64,000 nucleotides of DNA from Candidatus Binatia bacterium (GTDB lineage Bacteria > Desulfobacterota > Binatia > UBA1149 > CAITLU01): the NCBI GenBank assembly GCA_036493895.1, contig DASXOZ010000028.1, forward strand, positions 62,001 through 126,000. Reading direction: 5' to 3'. Positions 35,542-47,736 of the stretch are shown piece by piece. Below the pieces are notes generated by a model. That model saw nothing but the letters and a program-made list of their open reading frames with translations. It had not been told where the DNA came from and ran no database searches. The first letter of the stretch is position 1, and each line of letters begins with the position of its first letter. The translations under genes were made by a program, and so were the position numbers.

Positions 35542-36543
35542 TCAGGCGCCGCGCGAAGCTTCGCGCCTGGCCAGCTCGAGGTCGCTCTCGACCATCACGC
35601 GAACGAGATCGTCGAACAGCGTGCGCGGCTCCCACTCCAGGACGCGCCGCGCCTTGGACGAATCGCCGAGCAGCATGTCGACCTCGGTGGGCCTCTCGAA
35701 GCGCGAGTCCGTGACGACGTGGCGCTTCCAGTCCAGATCGAGAAGCGAGAACGCCCGATCGAGGAAATCGGCGATCGAGTGCGTCTCGCCGGTCGCGATC
35801 ACGAAGTCGTCGGGTTCGCGGTGCTGCAGCATGCGCCACATCGCCTCGACGTAGTCGGGCGCGAAGCCCCAGTCCCGCCTCGCGTCGAGATTTCCGAGCA
35901 CCAGGGTCTGCTGCAGCCCGAGCTTGATGCGCGCCGCCGCGCGCGTGATCTTGCGTGTGACGAAGCTCTCACCGCGCCGGGGCGACTCGTGGTTGAACAG
36001 GATGCCGCTGGCCGCGAACAATCCGTACGCCTCGCGGTAGTTCACCGTCTGGAAATGCGCGTAGACCTTCGCGCAGCCGTAGGGGCTGCGCGGGTGGAAC
36101 GGCGTCTTCTCGTTCTGCGGCACTTCGGCGACCTTGCCGAACATCTCGCTGGAAGAAGCCTGGTAGAACCTGGCCGGGTTCTTCATGCGCCGCACGGCTT
36201 CGAGCAGGTTGACGGCACCGAGCGCGTCCACCTGGGCGGTAAACGCCGGCTCGTCGAAGGACACGCGCACGTGCGACTGCGCGGCGAGGTTGTAGATCTC
36301 GTCCGGCGCGATCGTGTCGACGAGGTCGCGCAGCCTCAGCGCATCGGTCATGTCGCCGTAGTGCAGAAAAAAGCGCGCCCCGGGCTCTCGAGGGTCGACG
36401 TACAGATGGTCGATCCTGGTGCGCGTCACGGTGCTCGTGCGGCGTACCAGCCCGTGAACTTCGTAGCCGTGGCGCAGCAGGTACTCGGCCAGGTACGACC
36501 CGTCCTGCCCCGTCACTCCGGTAATGAACGCGCGTTTTGCCAC
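35542..36543 (-). CDS. gmd: GDP-mannose 4,6-dehydratase
   Basis: 333 aa. An extended SDR converting GDP-mannose to GDP-4-keto-6-deoxymannose, a precursor of fucose, rhamnose and perosamine units in surface glycans. Signature sequence: [14 protein letters not shown] near residues 7-20, Y-N-L-A-A-Q-S-H-V, the S-S-S-E-M-F-G-K block, and Y-G-C-A-K giving catalytic Tyr and Lys. F-N-H-E-S-P-R-R-G and [14 protein letters not shown] are diagnostic for GMD. No downstream reductase or epimerase is adjacent. Convergent with the TSUP gene. Confidence 0.95.
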   Translation of the reverse strand: MAKRAFITGVTGQDGSYLAEYLLRHGYEVHGLVRRTSTVTRTRIDHLYVDPREPGARFFLHYGDMTDALRLRDLVDTIAPDEIYNLAAQSHVRVSFDEPAFTAQVDALGAVNLLEAVRRMKNPARFYQASSSEMFGKVAEVPQNEKTPFHPRSPYGCAKVYAHFQTVNYREAYGLFAASGILFNHESPRRGESFVTRKITRAAARIKLGLQQTLVLGNLDARRDWGFAPDYVEAMWRMLQHREPDDFVIATGETHSIADFLDRAFSLLDLDWKRHVVTDSRFERPTEVDMLLGDSSKARRVLEWEPRTLFDDLVRVMVESDLELARREASRGA

Positions 36544-36679
36544 GACGACCGCCGACGCGAGTACGGCACTGCCCGGACGGTGTCAAATTTCGAGTCGGGG
36601 CCGGCCGCGCGAAGTCTGCCCGTCGCTTTGGCGCAGTCCGGCTTGTCCTGTTCGCCGGTCCGCTTCACCTTCGTCAGGC

Positions 36680-37561
36680 ATGGGCAGCGGCAGGCACGGA
36701 GCGGGTTGGGGCGCGATCCTGCTCGCCGCAATGCTCGTTTTCCTCGGCTATTGGCTGAGGGTATTCCTCGCGCCGTGCGGCACGCCGCTGCACTACCGCA
36801 TCGGAACCATCGACGGTCGCTTCCGGGTCACCCGAAGCGAGCTGCGCTCGGCGCTGGAGAAGGCCGAAGCGATGTGGGAGGGCCCGCTCGGCCAGAACCT
36901 GTTCGAGTACGACGAGAAAGCCACGCTGGTCGTCAATCTCCAGTTCGACACGCGCCAGGACCAGACGCAGGACACCAATCGTCGCAAGGCCGACATCGAT
37001 TCGACCAGCACCTCGGCCGCGGATGCACGAAGCCGCTACGACGCGGCCAACTCGCGCTACGAGTCGGACAAGTCCGCGTACAGCGCAGCCGAAGCTTCGC
37101 TCAACGCGAAGATCGACGAATTCAACCGGGAGGTGCAGACCGGCGTGGGCGACGACGTGCAGGTCCAGGCCCGCCGCGAGCAGCTCGACCGCGGGCGCAT
37201 GGACCTGGATGCGAAACGCCACGACCTCAACGATCTCGGGGAGCGCGTCAACACGCTTCGCCGTCGTTACAACGAGCTGGCCGACTCGATCAACACCGAC
37301 ATCGCCGCGATCAACCGCAACTCGGGGCGCGAGTTCGAGCAGGGACTCTACACGCGCAACTCCGAAGGAACGCACATCGACATTTTCGAGTTCCAGGATC
37401 GCGACGACCTGGTGCGGGTGCTCGCCCACGAGCTCGGCCACGCGCTCGGCCTCGAGCACAGCACCGATTCCGATTCGCTGATGTACGCACTGCACACCCA
37501 GGAACACGCGACCGTCACGGCGCCGGACCTCGCGGCACTTCGCAGGCGCTGCCGTCTCTGA
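36680..37561 (+). CDS. Membrane-anchored matrixin-like metalloprotease
   Basis: 293 aa from ATG 36680. One N-terminal helix (A-I-L-L-A-A-M-L-V-F-L-G-Y-W-L) acts as signal or anchor. The middle (about 95-215) is strongly helical, rich in Asp/Ser/Arg/Glu, and looks like a coiled coil. The C-terminus carries H-E-L-G-H-A-L-G-L-E-H, the elongated metzincin zinc site with His250, catalytic Glu251, His254 and His260, followed by S-L-M-Y-A as the Met-turn. The presence of a long coiled coil inserted into the catalytic domain upstream of the zinc site is unusual. Substrate unknown; active outside the cytoplasm. Confidence 0.75.
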   Translation: MGSGRHGAGWGAILLAAMLVFLGYWLRVFLAPCGTPLHYRIGTIDGRFRVTRSELRSALEKAEAMWEGPLGQNLFEYDEKATLVVNLQFDTRQDQTQDTNRRKADIDSTSTSAADARSRYDAANSRYESDKSAYSAAEASLNAKIDEFNREVQTGVGDDVQVQARREQLDRGRMDLDAKRHDLNDLGERVNTLRRRYNELADSINTDIAAINRNSGREFEQGLYTRNSEGTHIDIFEFQDRDDLVRVLAHELGHALGLEHSTDSDSLMYALHTQEHATVTAPDLAALRRRCRL

Positions 37562-37732
37562 TCGGGCCGGGCCCGCGTCCGGACAACGTCGCACGACACG
37601 GCGGCTCCGGCGACGGATGCGCAGACCGGGTCCTCGCCGGCGCCGCGATGGCACTTTTCGCGCGCACGAGGTGTCGGCGCCGGCAGTAGCGAGAGCGCGG
37701 TGCGCAGCCCCGGCTCCGGCGCCGGCGCCGCT

Positions 37733-37762
37733 TTGACTTCGCGATGCCGGGCTCTGTATACC
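37733..37762 (+). promoter_or_regulatory. Candidate sigma-70 promoter of the kds-lpt-rpoN operon
   Basis: TTGACT (37733-37738) and TATACC (37757-37762) are separated by 18 bp and lie 30 bp ahead of the kdsB ATG. It is the best promoter-like sequence before a run of twelve closely spaced genes. Confidence 0.45.
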
Positions 37763-37792
37763 CGTCCGGAGCGGTCCCTGCCGCGCCTCCCC

Positions 37793-40313
<2,521 letters not shown>

Positions 40314-40314
<1 letters not shown>

Positions 40315-41156
40315 TGGAGGTCGAGCCGTTCCGCATCGGCAGGGGCGCGCGCAGCGTCGAGGTCGGCGCCGGCCGCCTCTTCCTCATCGCGGGCCCTTGC
40401 GTGATCGAGTCGCGCGACTCGGTGATGCGCCACTCCGAAGCGCTCGCGAAAGTGAGCGACGAGGTCGGCGTTCCGATCGTGTTCAAGGCGTCGTTCGACA
40501 AGGCCAACCGCACGTCGCACGCGTCGTTTCGCGGCATCGGCATGGACGAAGGCCTGCGTATTCTTTCCGACGCGCGAAGCGCCACCGGTCTTCCGGTTCT
40601 GACGGACGTGCACGACGCCTACCAGGTCGGGCCCACCGCCGAAGCCGTGGACGTGCTGCAGATTCCCGCGCTGCTGTGTCGCCAGACCGACCTCGTGCAG
40701 GCAGCGGCGGCAAGCGGCAAGCCGGTCAACATCAAGAAGGGCCAGTTCCTCGCGCCGTGGGACATGAAGAACGTTCTCGGCAAGGCGCGCGAGGTGGGCG
40801 GCAAGAACATCCTGCTGACCGAGCGCGGCGCTTCGTTCGGCTACGGCAATCTCGTCAGTGACTTCCGCTCGCTCGAGATCATGCGCGAGGCCGGCGCGCC
40901 GGTCGTCTTCGATGCGACGCATTCGGTGCAGCTTCCCGGCGGCGGCGGTGACAAGTCGGCCGGAGAGCGCCGCTTCATCCCCGCGCTGGCAAGGGCCGCG
41001 GTCGCCGTCGGCACCGACGGGCTGTTCATGGAAGTGCACGAGAATCCCGACCAGGCGCTGAGCGACGGGCCGAATTCGCTGCATCTTTCCGACCTGGCGC
41101 CGCTGCTGCGCCGCCTCCTCGCCATCCACTCCGCGCGCACGGCTGCGCTTTCCTGA
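40314..41156 (+). CDS. kdsA: 3-deoxy-8-phosphooctulonate synthase
   Basis: 280 aa. It condenses arabinose 5-phosphate with PEP to Kdo-8-phosphate. Conserved blocks: [51 protein letters not shown] and [12 protein letters not shown]. The Asn after Lys (K-A-N-R) and the A-G-P-C-V cysteine should be compared with metal-dependent and metal-independent KdsA types. The start overlaps the pyrG stop. Confidence 0.96.
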
Positions 41157-41164
41157 TAACGACG

Positions 41165-42154
41165 ATGGCCCGCAAGCTGGACCCGAATGCCGCCGTCGAG
41201 ACGGCCCGACGCGTGATCCGCATCGAGAGCGAGGCTCTCGACGAAATCGCCTCGCGCCTCGACGACGGTTTCGCGCGCGCAGTCGATCTCGTGCTGCGAT
41301 GCAAGGGGCGCGTCGTCGTCACAGGCATGGGCAAGTCGGGACAGATCTGCCGCAAGATCGCCGCGACTCTGTCGTCGACCGGCACGTCTTCCTTCTTCCT
41401 GCACGCCGGCGAGGCCGTGCACGGTGACCTCGGGATGTTCGCGCGCGGCGACGTCTGCATCGCGATCTCCAACAGCGGCAGCACCCAGGAAGTGCTGGCG
41501 CTGCTGCCCGGTGTCAAGCGACTCGCGCTGCCGCTGATCGCGATCACCGGAGGCATCGACTCTGCGCTCGCGCAGGCTGCCGACGTCGTGCTCGACGTGC
41601 GGGTGCGCATCGAGGCCTGTCCGATGAACCTCGCACCGACCGCGAGCACGACCGCCACGCTGGCGATGGGCGACGCCCTGGCCGTCGCGGTGCTGGAAGC
41701 CAAAGGCTTCGGCGACCGCGATTTCGCGCTGCTGCATCCCGGCGGCGCGCTCGGCCGCAAGCTGATGCGCGTCGAGGAACTGATGCACCCCGACGCGCAG
41801 GTGCCGCTGATTGCGCCGACCGCCACCCTGGCTGACACTCTGCGCGCAATGACCGAAGGCGGACTCGGGACGGTCGGCGTCGTCGACGACGGCACTGCCG
41901 AGCAGCTGGTCGGCGTGATCACCGACGGCGACCTGCGCCGCGCGCTGCTGCGCCAGGGCGACGTGTCGGCAAGCACCGCATCCGACCTGATGAGCACCAG
42001 GCCCAAGACCGTCGCTGCCGAAGCGCTGGCCGAAGAAGCGCTCGCGATCATGGAGAAGCACTCGATCACGTCGCTGTTCATCCTGGAGACAGGCAGCCGG
42101 CGCCCGATCGGGATCGTGCACCTTCACGACCTGCTCAAGGCCAGCGTGGCCTGA
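41165..42154 (+). CDS. kdsD: Arabinose-5-phosphate isomerase
   Basis: 329 aa, KpsF/GutQ type: an N-terminal SIS sugar isomerase domain (V-V-V-T-G-M-G-K-S-G-Q-I-C-R-K-I, F-L-H-A-G-E-A-V-H-G-D-L-G, S-N-S-G-S-T-Q-E-V) and two C-terminal CBS repeats (about 205-325). It converts ribulose 5-phosphate to arabinose 5-phosphate, the KdsA substrate encoded just upstream, so the Kdo route is nearly complete here; only the Kdo-8-phosphate phosphatase (kdsC) is missing from the cluster. Confidence 0.95.
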   Translation: MARKLDPNAAVETARRVIRIESEALDEIASRLDDGFARAVDLVLRCKGRVVVTGMGKSGQICRKIAATLSSTGTSSFFLHAGEAVHGDLGMFARGDVCIAISNSGSTQEVLALLPGVKRLALPLIAITGGIDSALAQAADVVLDVRVRIEACPMNLAPTASTTATLAMGDALAVAVLEAKGFGDRDFALLHPGGALGRKLMRVEELMHPDAQVPLIAPTATLADTLRAMTEGGLGTVGVVDDGTAEQLVGVITDGDLRRALLRQGDVSASTASDLMSTRPKTVAAEALAEEALAIMEKHSITSLFILETGSRRPIGIVHLHDLLKASVA

Positions 42155-42160
42155 GGCACG

Positions 42161-42751
42161 ATGACCCGTCGCGCGTGGCGCTACGTTCTCCTGGTTGCGC
42201 TGCTGCTCGCGCTCGGTGGCATCGGCGTCTCGATGAGCCGGCGCGCGCTGGTGCAGCAGATCCCGTCGTTCCTGGCCACCCAGGCTCTTCCCGAGCTGCT
42301 GCAGCGCATCCGCAACTTCCACCGCGTGATCACGCGCGAAGGCCGCAAGGTGCTGGAACTCTCGGCGAGCGAAGCCAGTTACTTCAAGAACGACAAGGCC
42401 GTCGAAGTGATGCAGCCCAAGGTAACGTTTTTCCAGGAAGGAGAGCAGATCGGCGAAGTGACGGCGGAGAAGGGGCGGCTCTACCTCGACAGCACCGAAG
42501 GCACCGAGGTGCAGACCGTCGAAGTCACCGGGTCGGTGGTGTTCACGATCGGCCGGCTCAGCATCTACAGCGAGCGCATGACGTACGACCGGGAGACGGG
42601 CATGGTCACCGCGCCGGGGGACGCACGGGTCGAGGCAGCCGAGATGACACTCACGGGTACAGGCATGTCGGTGGACATGCTAAAGAACATCGCCGTGGTT
42701 CCGGCCAACGTGAAAATGTCGCTGCGCCCGAAGGAGGACGCTGCCCCGTGA
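42161..42751 (+). CDS. lptC: LPS export system protein LptC
   Basis: 196 aa. One N-terminal membrane helix (Y-V-L-L-V-A-L-L-L-A-L-G-G-I) and a periplasmic beta-jellyroll domain; the L-S-A-S-E-A-S-Y-F-K and V-T-F-F-x-E-G-E-Q-I-G-E-V-T-A-E-K-G blocks match LptC. Sequence is poorly conserved in the family, but the order kdsD-lptC-lptA-lptB is decisive. It carries LPS from LptB2FG to LptA. The stop overlaps the lptA GTG. Confidence 0.88.
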   Translation: MTRRAWRYVLLVALLLALGGIGVSMSRRALVQQIPSFLATQALPELLQRIRNFHRVITREGRKVLELSASEASYFKNDKAVEVMQPKVTFFQEGEQIGEVTAEKGRLYLDSTEGTEVQTVEVTGSVVFTIGRLSIYSERMTYDRETGMVTAPGDARVEAAEMTLTGTGMSVDMLKNIAVVPANVKMSLRPKEDAAP

Positions 42752-43485
42752 AGGCGGTCGTCGTCACCGCCCTCGTGCTCGCGGTCGCCGTCGCGGGCGG
42801 GTCCGCGTACGCGCAGGGTACGACGCAAAAAGCGCCGCCGCGCCCCGCGGGCGCCGCGGCGCCTCACAAGGAAGATGCCGCGCACAAGACCGACGACATG
42901 CTCGACTCGGTGGCCACGGCCGCACGCGACCTCGAGATGGCAGACGTTCCCTCGCCGGTCGACATCAGCGCCGACCGCATGGAGTACAACTACGGGCAGG
43001 GCCTGTTGCACTACGAAGGCAACGTCGTCGTCGACCACGCCGGCGCCCGCATCAAGTCGCGCTCCCTCGACGTCACGTTCGAGCCGGGCGGACAGAAACG
43101 CCTGAAGAAGATCACGGCGCGCGGATCGGTCGAGCTCACGCGCGGCGACGAGTCGGCCCACGGCGAGGTCGCCGAGTACGAGCCGACCACCGCGACCGTC
43201 ACGCTCACCCAGAATGCCCGCCTCGGCTCGGGACCCAACTCGGTTGCCGGCGAGAAGGTCGTCGTCTACCTCAACGAGAAGAGGGCCGTCGTCCTCGGCG
43301 GCGGCGCCCCCGCAACGGCGAGCGCGGCTGCGGGCGAACAGGGCGCGGGCCCGGCGGCAGCGCCGGGTAGGATCCGCGCGATACTGATGCCAGATTCGCT
43401 GAACAAGGAAGTCCAGAGCGGCAAGTCGGTTGGGAAGACCGAGCCCGCAAAGCCCGCCACCACCCCCAACGGAAAAGCCAGGTGA
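42748..43485 (+). CDS. lptA: LPS transport periplasmic protein LptA
   Basis: 245 aa from GTG 42748 (GTGA overlap with lptC; AAGGAGG nearby). Signal peptide ends A-Y-A near residue 22. A disordered Pro/Ala/Lys linker (23-55) leads into the OstA-like domain: [31 protein letters not shown] and A-E-Y-E-P. This builds the periplasmic LPS bridge. The C-terminal 50 residues are low complexity, longer than in E. coli LptA. Confidence 0.9.
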   Translation: MKAVVVTALVLAVAVAGGSAYAQGTTQKAPPRPAGAAAPHKEDAAHKTDDMLDSVATAARDLEMADVPSPVDISADRMEYNYGQGLLHYEGNVVVDHAGARIKSRSLDVTFEPGGQKRLKKITARGSVELTRGDESAHGEVAEYEPTTATVTLTQNARLGSGPNSVAGEKVVVYLNEKRAVVLGGGAPATASAAAGEQGAGPAAAPGRIRAILMPDSLNKEVQSGKSVGKTEPAKPATTPNGKAR

Positions 43486-44216
43486 CTTCCGCCCCGATGC
43501 AGCTCGCCGCCCAGGACCTCGTCAAACGCTACGGGGGCCGCAGCGTCGTCGACCAGGTCTCGGTGGACGTCAAGCAGGGTGAAGTGGTCGGCGTGCTCGG
43601 CCCGAACGGCGCCGGCAAGACGACCACCTTTCACATGGTCGTCGGCTTCGAAAAACCCGACGCCGGGCGCATCCTGCTCGGCGACAAGGACATTTCGTCG
43701 CTGGCCATGTACGAAAGGGCCAGGGCGGGGATCGGTTACCTGCCCCAGGAGCCGTCGGTATTCCGGCGCCTGTCCGTCGAGGACAATCTTCTGGCGATCC
43801 TCGAAACCCTCGACATCGACCAGACTGAGCGACGCGAGCGCCTGGAGACTCTGCTCGAGGAGCTCGGCGTCACGCACGTCCGCAAGACCATGGGATCGGC
43901 CCTTTCCGGAGGAGAAAGGCGCCGCGTCGAGATCGCGCGCGCGCTGGTCATCTCTCCGCGTTTCATGTTACTCGACGAACCGTTCGCCGGTGTCGATCCG
44001 ATCGCGGTGATCGACATCCAGAGCATCATCGCGCAGCTGAAGGCGCGAGGGATCGGAGTGCTGATCACGGACCACAACGTCCGGGAGACCCTCGGGATCT
44101 GCGACCGGGCCTACATCCTGAACGAAGGCCGCATCCTCGAGGAGGGCAGCCCCGAATCGATCGCTTCGAGCCGCCAGGCGCGCGAGATATACCTCGGCGA
44201 ACGCTTTCGTCTCTGA
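43482..44216 (+). CDS. lptB: LPS export ABC transporter ATP-binding protein LptB
   Basis: 244 aa from GTG 43482. Complete ABC ATPase: Walker [10 protein letters not shown] near 40-48, the Q-loop [10 protein letters not shown], signature [13 protein letters not shown] and Walker [12 protein letters not shown]. The block Y-L-P-Q-E-P-S-V-F and the C-terminal E-I-Y-L-G-E are typical of LptB. The permeases lptF/lptG are not in this window. Coupled to lptA by GTGA and just upstream of rpoN, the classical order. Confidence 0.97.
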   Translation: MTSAPMQLAAQDLVKRYGGRSVVDQVSVDVKQGEVVGVLGPNGAGKTTTFHMVVGFEKPDAGRILLGDKDISSLAMYERARAGIGYLPQEPSVFRRLSVEDNLLAILETLDIDQTERRERLETLLEELGVTHVRKTMGSALSGGERRRVEIARALVISPRFMLLDEPFAGVDPIAVIDIQSIIAQLKARGIGVLITDHNVRETLGICDRAYILNEGRILEEGSPESIASSRQAREIYLGERFRL

Positions 44217-44263
44217 TAGAGGCGGGCAGCGGGCGCCCGGCGTAACCGGCGTAGCGACAAGCG

Positions 44264-45760
44264 ATGGCCCTCGAACAGCGACTCCTTCTCAAGCAGACCC
44301 TGCAGCTCAGGATGACGCCCCAGCTGCGGCTGGCGATCAAGATCCTGCAGCTTTCCAGGCCCGAGCTGGAAGTGATGATCGCCGACGAGCTGTGCCAGAA
44401 CCCGGTGCTCGAGGAATCGACGGACACCGTCCCGGAGCGCGAGACCGAACAGCGCACCGGCGATCTCGAGACCACCGAGGCCGAGGCTACCGAAGCGCCC
44501 AGCGCCGAGAACGAGCGCGATGCCGCACAGGAAGTCGGCCAGCTCGACATCGACGAGTACCTCGACCGCCACTCCGCCGACCTGCACGGATCGGTGGGAG
44601 CCGGCTCGGACCGCGACGACAATCGCGACCGCCTCTTCGAGAACGCCAAGGCGCGCGAAGACACGCTGGCGGACGCGCTCGTCGACCAGCTCGGCCTGCT
44701 CGCGATGAGCGACGACGAGCGGCGCCTGGCCGGCATCATCGCGAACAACCTCGACGAGGACGGCTACCTCGCGAGCACGGTCGAGGAGATCGCGTTCCTG
44801 ACCGGAGCCTCCGTGGAGGCGGTGCAGGAAGCGCGCGAGATCGTCCAGGAGCTCGAGCCTCCCGGCTGCGGCAGCATCGATCTTCGCGAATGCCTGCTCG
44901 TGCAGCTGCGCCTGATCGGCTACGAGAGCGACGACTACGTCATCGCGGTGGCCGACCGCTTCCTGAAGGAGCTCGAGTCCCAGAAATACGAGAAAATCGC
45001 GCGCGAGCTCGGCACGACGGTGGCCGAGATCATCGAGGCACACCGGATCATCCGCTCGCTCGACCCGCGCCCCGGCCGCGGCTTCGGCGGCACCGAGACG
45101 CGCTACATCACGCCCGATGCCTACATCGTGCGCATCGGCGACGATTTCCAGGTCGCGCTGAACGACGAGGGAATTCCCGCCCTGCAGGTCAACTCGTACT
45201 ACCGCAGCATGATGAAGGGACGCGAAGGCGGCGGCGAGGCTACCGGCTACCTGCAGGAGCGCGTGCGCGCGGCAAGCTGGCTCATCAAGTCGATCGAGCA
45301 GCGCCAGCGTACGCTGCGCAAGGTCGTCGAGAGCATCGTGCGCTTCCAGCGGGAATTCCTGGTGCGAGGCGTGTCCGCGCTGCGCCCGATGGTGCTCAAG
45401 GACGTCGCCAACGACATCGGCATGCACGAGTCGACGATCAGCCGCGCGACTTCCGGCAAGTACGTGCACACGCCGCAGGGGATTTTCGAGCTGAAGTGGT
45501 TCTTCACGAGCAGCCTGCATTCGAGCTCGGGCGACGACGTGTCCTCCGAAAGTGTTCGCCGCAAGATCCTCGACATCGTCGCCAGGGAAGACCCGCGCCA
45601 GCCGTTCAGCGACCAGTACATCTGCGAGCAGCTCGGCAAGGAGAACATTGACATCGCGCGCCGCACGGTGGCGAAATACCGCGAAGGCCTGGGGATCCTT
45701 CCCTCTTCCAAGCGAAAGAGGATGGTGGCGCTGACGGCCAACGACGCGCGCCGCAGGTGA
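44264..45760 (+). CDS. rpoN: RNA polymerase sigma-54 factor
   Basis: 498 aa. Region I is the Gln/Leu-rich N-terminus (L-L-L-K-Q-T-L-Q-L-R-M-T-P-Q-L-R-L-A-I-K-I-L-Q-L) that contacts activators and the -12 element. An acidic region II (about 45-110) follows. The core-binding and DNA-binding regions contain D-I-G-M-H-E-S-T-I-S-R-A-T-S-G-K-Y, and the RpoN box A-R-R-T-V-A-K-Y-R-E is near residue 465-475. All parts are intact. Downstream hpf and ptsN follow the common rpoN-hpf-ptsN order. No enhancer-binding protein is in the window. Confidence 0.97.
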   Translation: MALEQRLLLKQTLQLRMTPQLRLAIKILQLSRPELEVMIADELCQNPVLEESTDTVPERETEQRTGDLETTEAEATEAPSAENERDAAQEVGQLDIDEYLDRHSADLHGSVGAGSDRDDNRDRLFENAKAREDTLADALVDQLGLLAMSDDERRLAGIIANNLDEDGYLASTVEEIAFLTGASVEAVQEAREIVQELEPPGCGSIDLRECLLVQLRLIGYESDDYVIAVADRFLKELESQKYEKIARELGTTVAEIIEAHRIIRSLDPRPGRGFGGTETRYITPDAYIVRIGDDFQVALNDEGIPALQVNSYYRSMMKGREGGGEATGYLQERVRAASWLIKSIEQRQRTLRKVVESIVRFQREFLVRGVSALRPMVLKDVANDIGMHESTISRATSGKYVHTPQGIFELKWFFTSSLHSSSGDDVSSESVRRKILDIVAREDPRQPFSDQYICEQLGKENIDIARRTVAKYREGLGILPSSKRKRMVALTANDARRR

Positions 45761-45788
45761 ACCCGGTCGCACAGGGAGAACCGATTCT

Positions 45789-46340
45789 TTGCAAGTCAAC
45801 GTGACATTCCGACACATGGACGTCAGCGACGCGCTGCGCGGCTATGCCGCCGAGAAGGTCGAGCGCATCGTCTCGAAGTACCTGAAGAACGCCGTCGAGG
45901 CGCACGTCATCCTGGCGTCCAACCGCCACCGCCAGCACAACACGGCGGAGATCCACATCCGTGCCTCGCAGTTCGACATCGCCGCGCACGCCGAGAACTC
46001 CGACCTCTACGCCGGCATCGATTTCGCGGTCGACAAGGTCGAGGCCCAGCTTCGCAAGCACAAGGACCGCATCAACGACCGCAAGGGCCGCGCGAGCCTG
46101 CACGAGATCGCGACGATGATCCCGGTCGACGTGGTTTCGAGCCACGACGACAGCGGCTCGACCAAGGTCATCGAGACCGAGACCCTGCAGGCCAGGCCGC
46201 TGACCGTCGACGACGCCGTGATGCAACTCGAGCTGAGCCACTCGGAGTTCCTCGTCTTTCGCAACTCGGCCACCAGCGCCATCAGCGTCGTCTACCGGCG
46301 CCGTGACGGACACTACGGACTGATCGTTCCCACGGCCTGA
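45789..46340 (+). CDS. hpf: Ribosome hibernation promoting factor, long form
   Basis: 183 aa from TTG 45789, preceded by GGGAGA. The N-terminal S30AE domain (V-T-F-R-H-M-D-V-S-D-A-L-R-G-Y-A-x-E-K-V) binds the small subunit; the C-terminal domain with E-F-L-V-F-R-N-S-A-T-S-A-I-S-V-V-Y-R-R-R-D-G promotes 100S dimers, marking the long type rather than the short E. coli HPF. Standard place directly after rpoN. Confidence 0.95.
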   Translation: MQVNVTFRHMDVSDALRGYAAEKVERIVSKYLKNAVEAHVILASNRHRQHNTAEIHIRASQFDIAAHAENSDLYAGIDFAVDKVEAQLRKHKDRINDRKGRASLHEIATMIPVDVVSSHDDSGSTKVIETETLQARPLTVDDAVMQLELSHSEFLVFRNSATSAISVVYRRRDGHYGLIVPTA

Positions 46341-46348
46341 GGCCCGCA

Positions 46349-46846
46349 GTGCGCCTGTCGACGATCCTCGATCCGAGCTGCATCGTCCTGGACGTCGCCG
46401 GCGGCGCCAAGAAAGACGTCCTCTCGCGCATCGCCGCGCCCATCGTCGCGCGCCGGCCCGAATTCGACGGCGACGCTGTCGTCGCCGAGCTCGTGCGCCG
46501 GGAGGAAGAAAGCAGCACCGCGATCGCCGACGGCATCGCGATCCCCCACGCCAGGCCGAAGACGGGCGGCCCGAGCGCCGCCGGCCTCGGCCGTGCGCCG
46601 CGCGGCATCGACTTCGATTCGATGGACGGAAGGCCGACGACGTTGCTGATGGTGCTCGTCTCGCCCGTCGGCGGCGACGGCGACCACGTCGCCTGGCTCG
46701 CCCACGTCGCGCGCGTGCTCGGGGACGCCGCGACGCGACGGCGCATCCTCGAGGCCGCCAGTGAGCGCGACGTCATGGACGTGATCGAGCGGCGCGAACG
46801 GGAACTGGACGACGCTGCGCACGGCGCGATCAAGGACTGCCGATGA
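46349..46846 (+). CDS. ptsN: PTS EIIA-Ntr-like protein (PtsN)
   Basis: 165 aa from GTG 46349. EIIA fold with the phosphorylatable His67 in A-I-P-H-A-R, preceded by R-R-E-E-E-S-S-T-A-I-A-D-G-I-A. No IIB or IIC transport domain is encoded nearby, so it belongs to the regulatory PTS-Ntr. An insert after the His (K-T-G-G-P-S-A-A-G-L-G) enlarges that loop. rpoN-hpf-ptsN-rapZ-HPr is the classical arrangement. The stop overlaps the rapZ ATG. Confidence 0.9.
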   Translation: MRLSTILDPSCIVLDVAGGAKKDVLSRIAAPIVARRPEFDGDAVVAELVRREEESSTAIADGIAIPHARPKTGGPSAAGLGRAPRGIDFDSMDGRPTTLLMVLVSPVGGDGDHVAWLAHVARVLGDAATRRRILEAASERDVMDVIERRERELDDAAHGAIKDCR

Positions 46847-47736
46847 CGCAGCCGGCCGACCAGCCCTCGCGCGTCGACGTCGCCGTCGTGACCGGAATGT
46901 CCGGTTCCGGACGCTCCACCGCGATCAACGTCCTCGAAGACCTCGGCTACTACTGCATCGACAACCTTCCGAGCGCCCTGGTCGAGCAGTTCGTCGCGCT
47001 GTTTGCCGGCTCCCACGGTGCCCGCTCCCGCGTCGGCCTCGGCATGGACGTGCGCGACGAAGGCTACATCGGCGCGTGGCCGTCGGTGCGCAAAGCCCTG
47101 GAAAAAGCCGGCCACCGCGTCACCGTCGTCTTCCTCGATTCCGACGACGCCACGCTCATCCGGCGCTACTCCGAGACGCGCCGCGTGCACCCGCTCGGCG
47201 CCGGCCGCGACCTGCACGAGGCGATCCGCGCCGAGCGCGAGCTGCTCGCCCCGCTCGAGCGCGCCGCCGACATCGTCGTCGACACCAGCGCGCTCACCGT
47301 ACACGACCTCAAGCGCCGTCTTCGCTCCTTTGCCGAAGGCGGCGAGGCCTGGCAGGGGCCGTCGATCACGATCAAGAGCTTCGGGTTCAAGTTCGGCAGC
47401 CCTTCGGACGCGCACCTGCTGTTCGACGTGCGCTTCCTGCCCAACCCGCATTTCATCGGCGAGCTGCGACCGCTGACGGGCCTCGACGAGCCCGTCGCGC
47501 GCTACGTACTCGACCACGAGCAGGCCCGCGCCTTCCTCGCGCGCCTGGTGGATTTCCTCGGCTTCCTGCTTCCGCACTTTGCCGAGGAAGGACGCGCCTA
47601 CCTGACGATCGGCATCGGCTGCACCGGCGGTCGCCACCGTTCGATCGCGATCGCCGAAGAATGCGCGCGCCAGCTTCGCCAGCACGGGGCCACCGTGATC
47701 GTGCGACACCGGGACGTTGCGAAGGAGTCGATATGA
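46843..47736 (+). CDS. rapZ: RNase adapter RapZ
   Basis: 297 aa. A P-loop protein: V-V-T-G-M-S-G-S-G-R-S-T at residues 15-26 (Arg replaces the usual Lys of G-x-G-K-S, as seen in RapZ), Y-C-I-D-N-L-P, V-F-L-D-S-D-D, T-R-R-V-H-P-L, and the C-terminal I-G-C-T-G-G-R-H-R-S signature. In enterobacteria RapZ delivers small RNAs to RNase E and senses cell-wall precursor; the role elsewhere is less defined. Coupled to ptsN and HPr by short overlaps. Confidence 0.95.
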   Translation: MTQPADQPSRVDVAVVTGMSGSGRSTAINVLEDLGYYCIDNLPSALVEQFVALFAGSHGARSRVGLGMDVRDEGYIGAWPSVRKALEKAGHRVTVVFLDSDDATLIRRYSETRRVHPLGAGRDLHEAIRAERELLAPLERAADIVVDTSALTVHDLKRRLRSFAEGGEAWQGPSITIKSFGFKFGSPSDAHLLFDVRFLPNPHFIGELRPLTGLDEPVARYVLDHEQARAFLARLVDFLGFLLPHFAEEGRAYLTIGIGCTGGRHRSIAIAEECARQLRQHGATVIVRHRDVAKESI

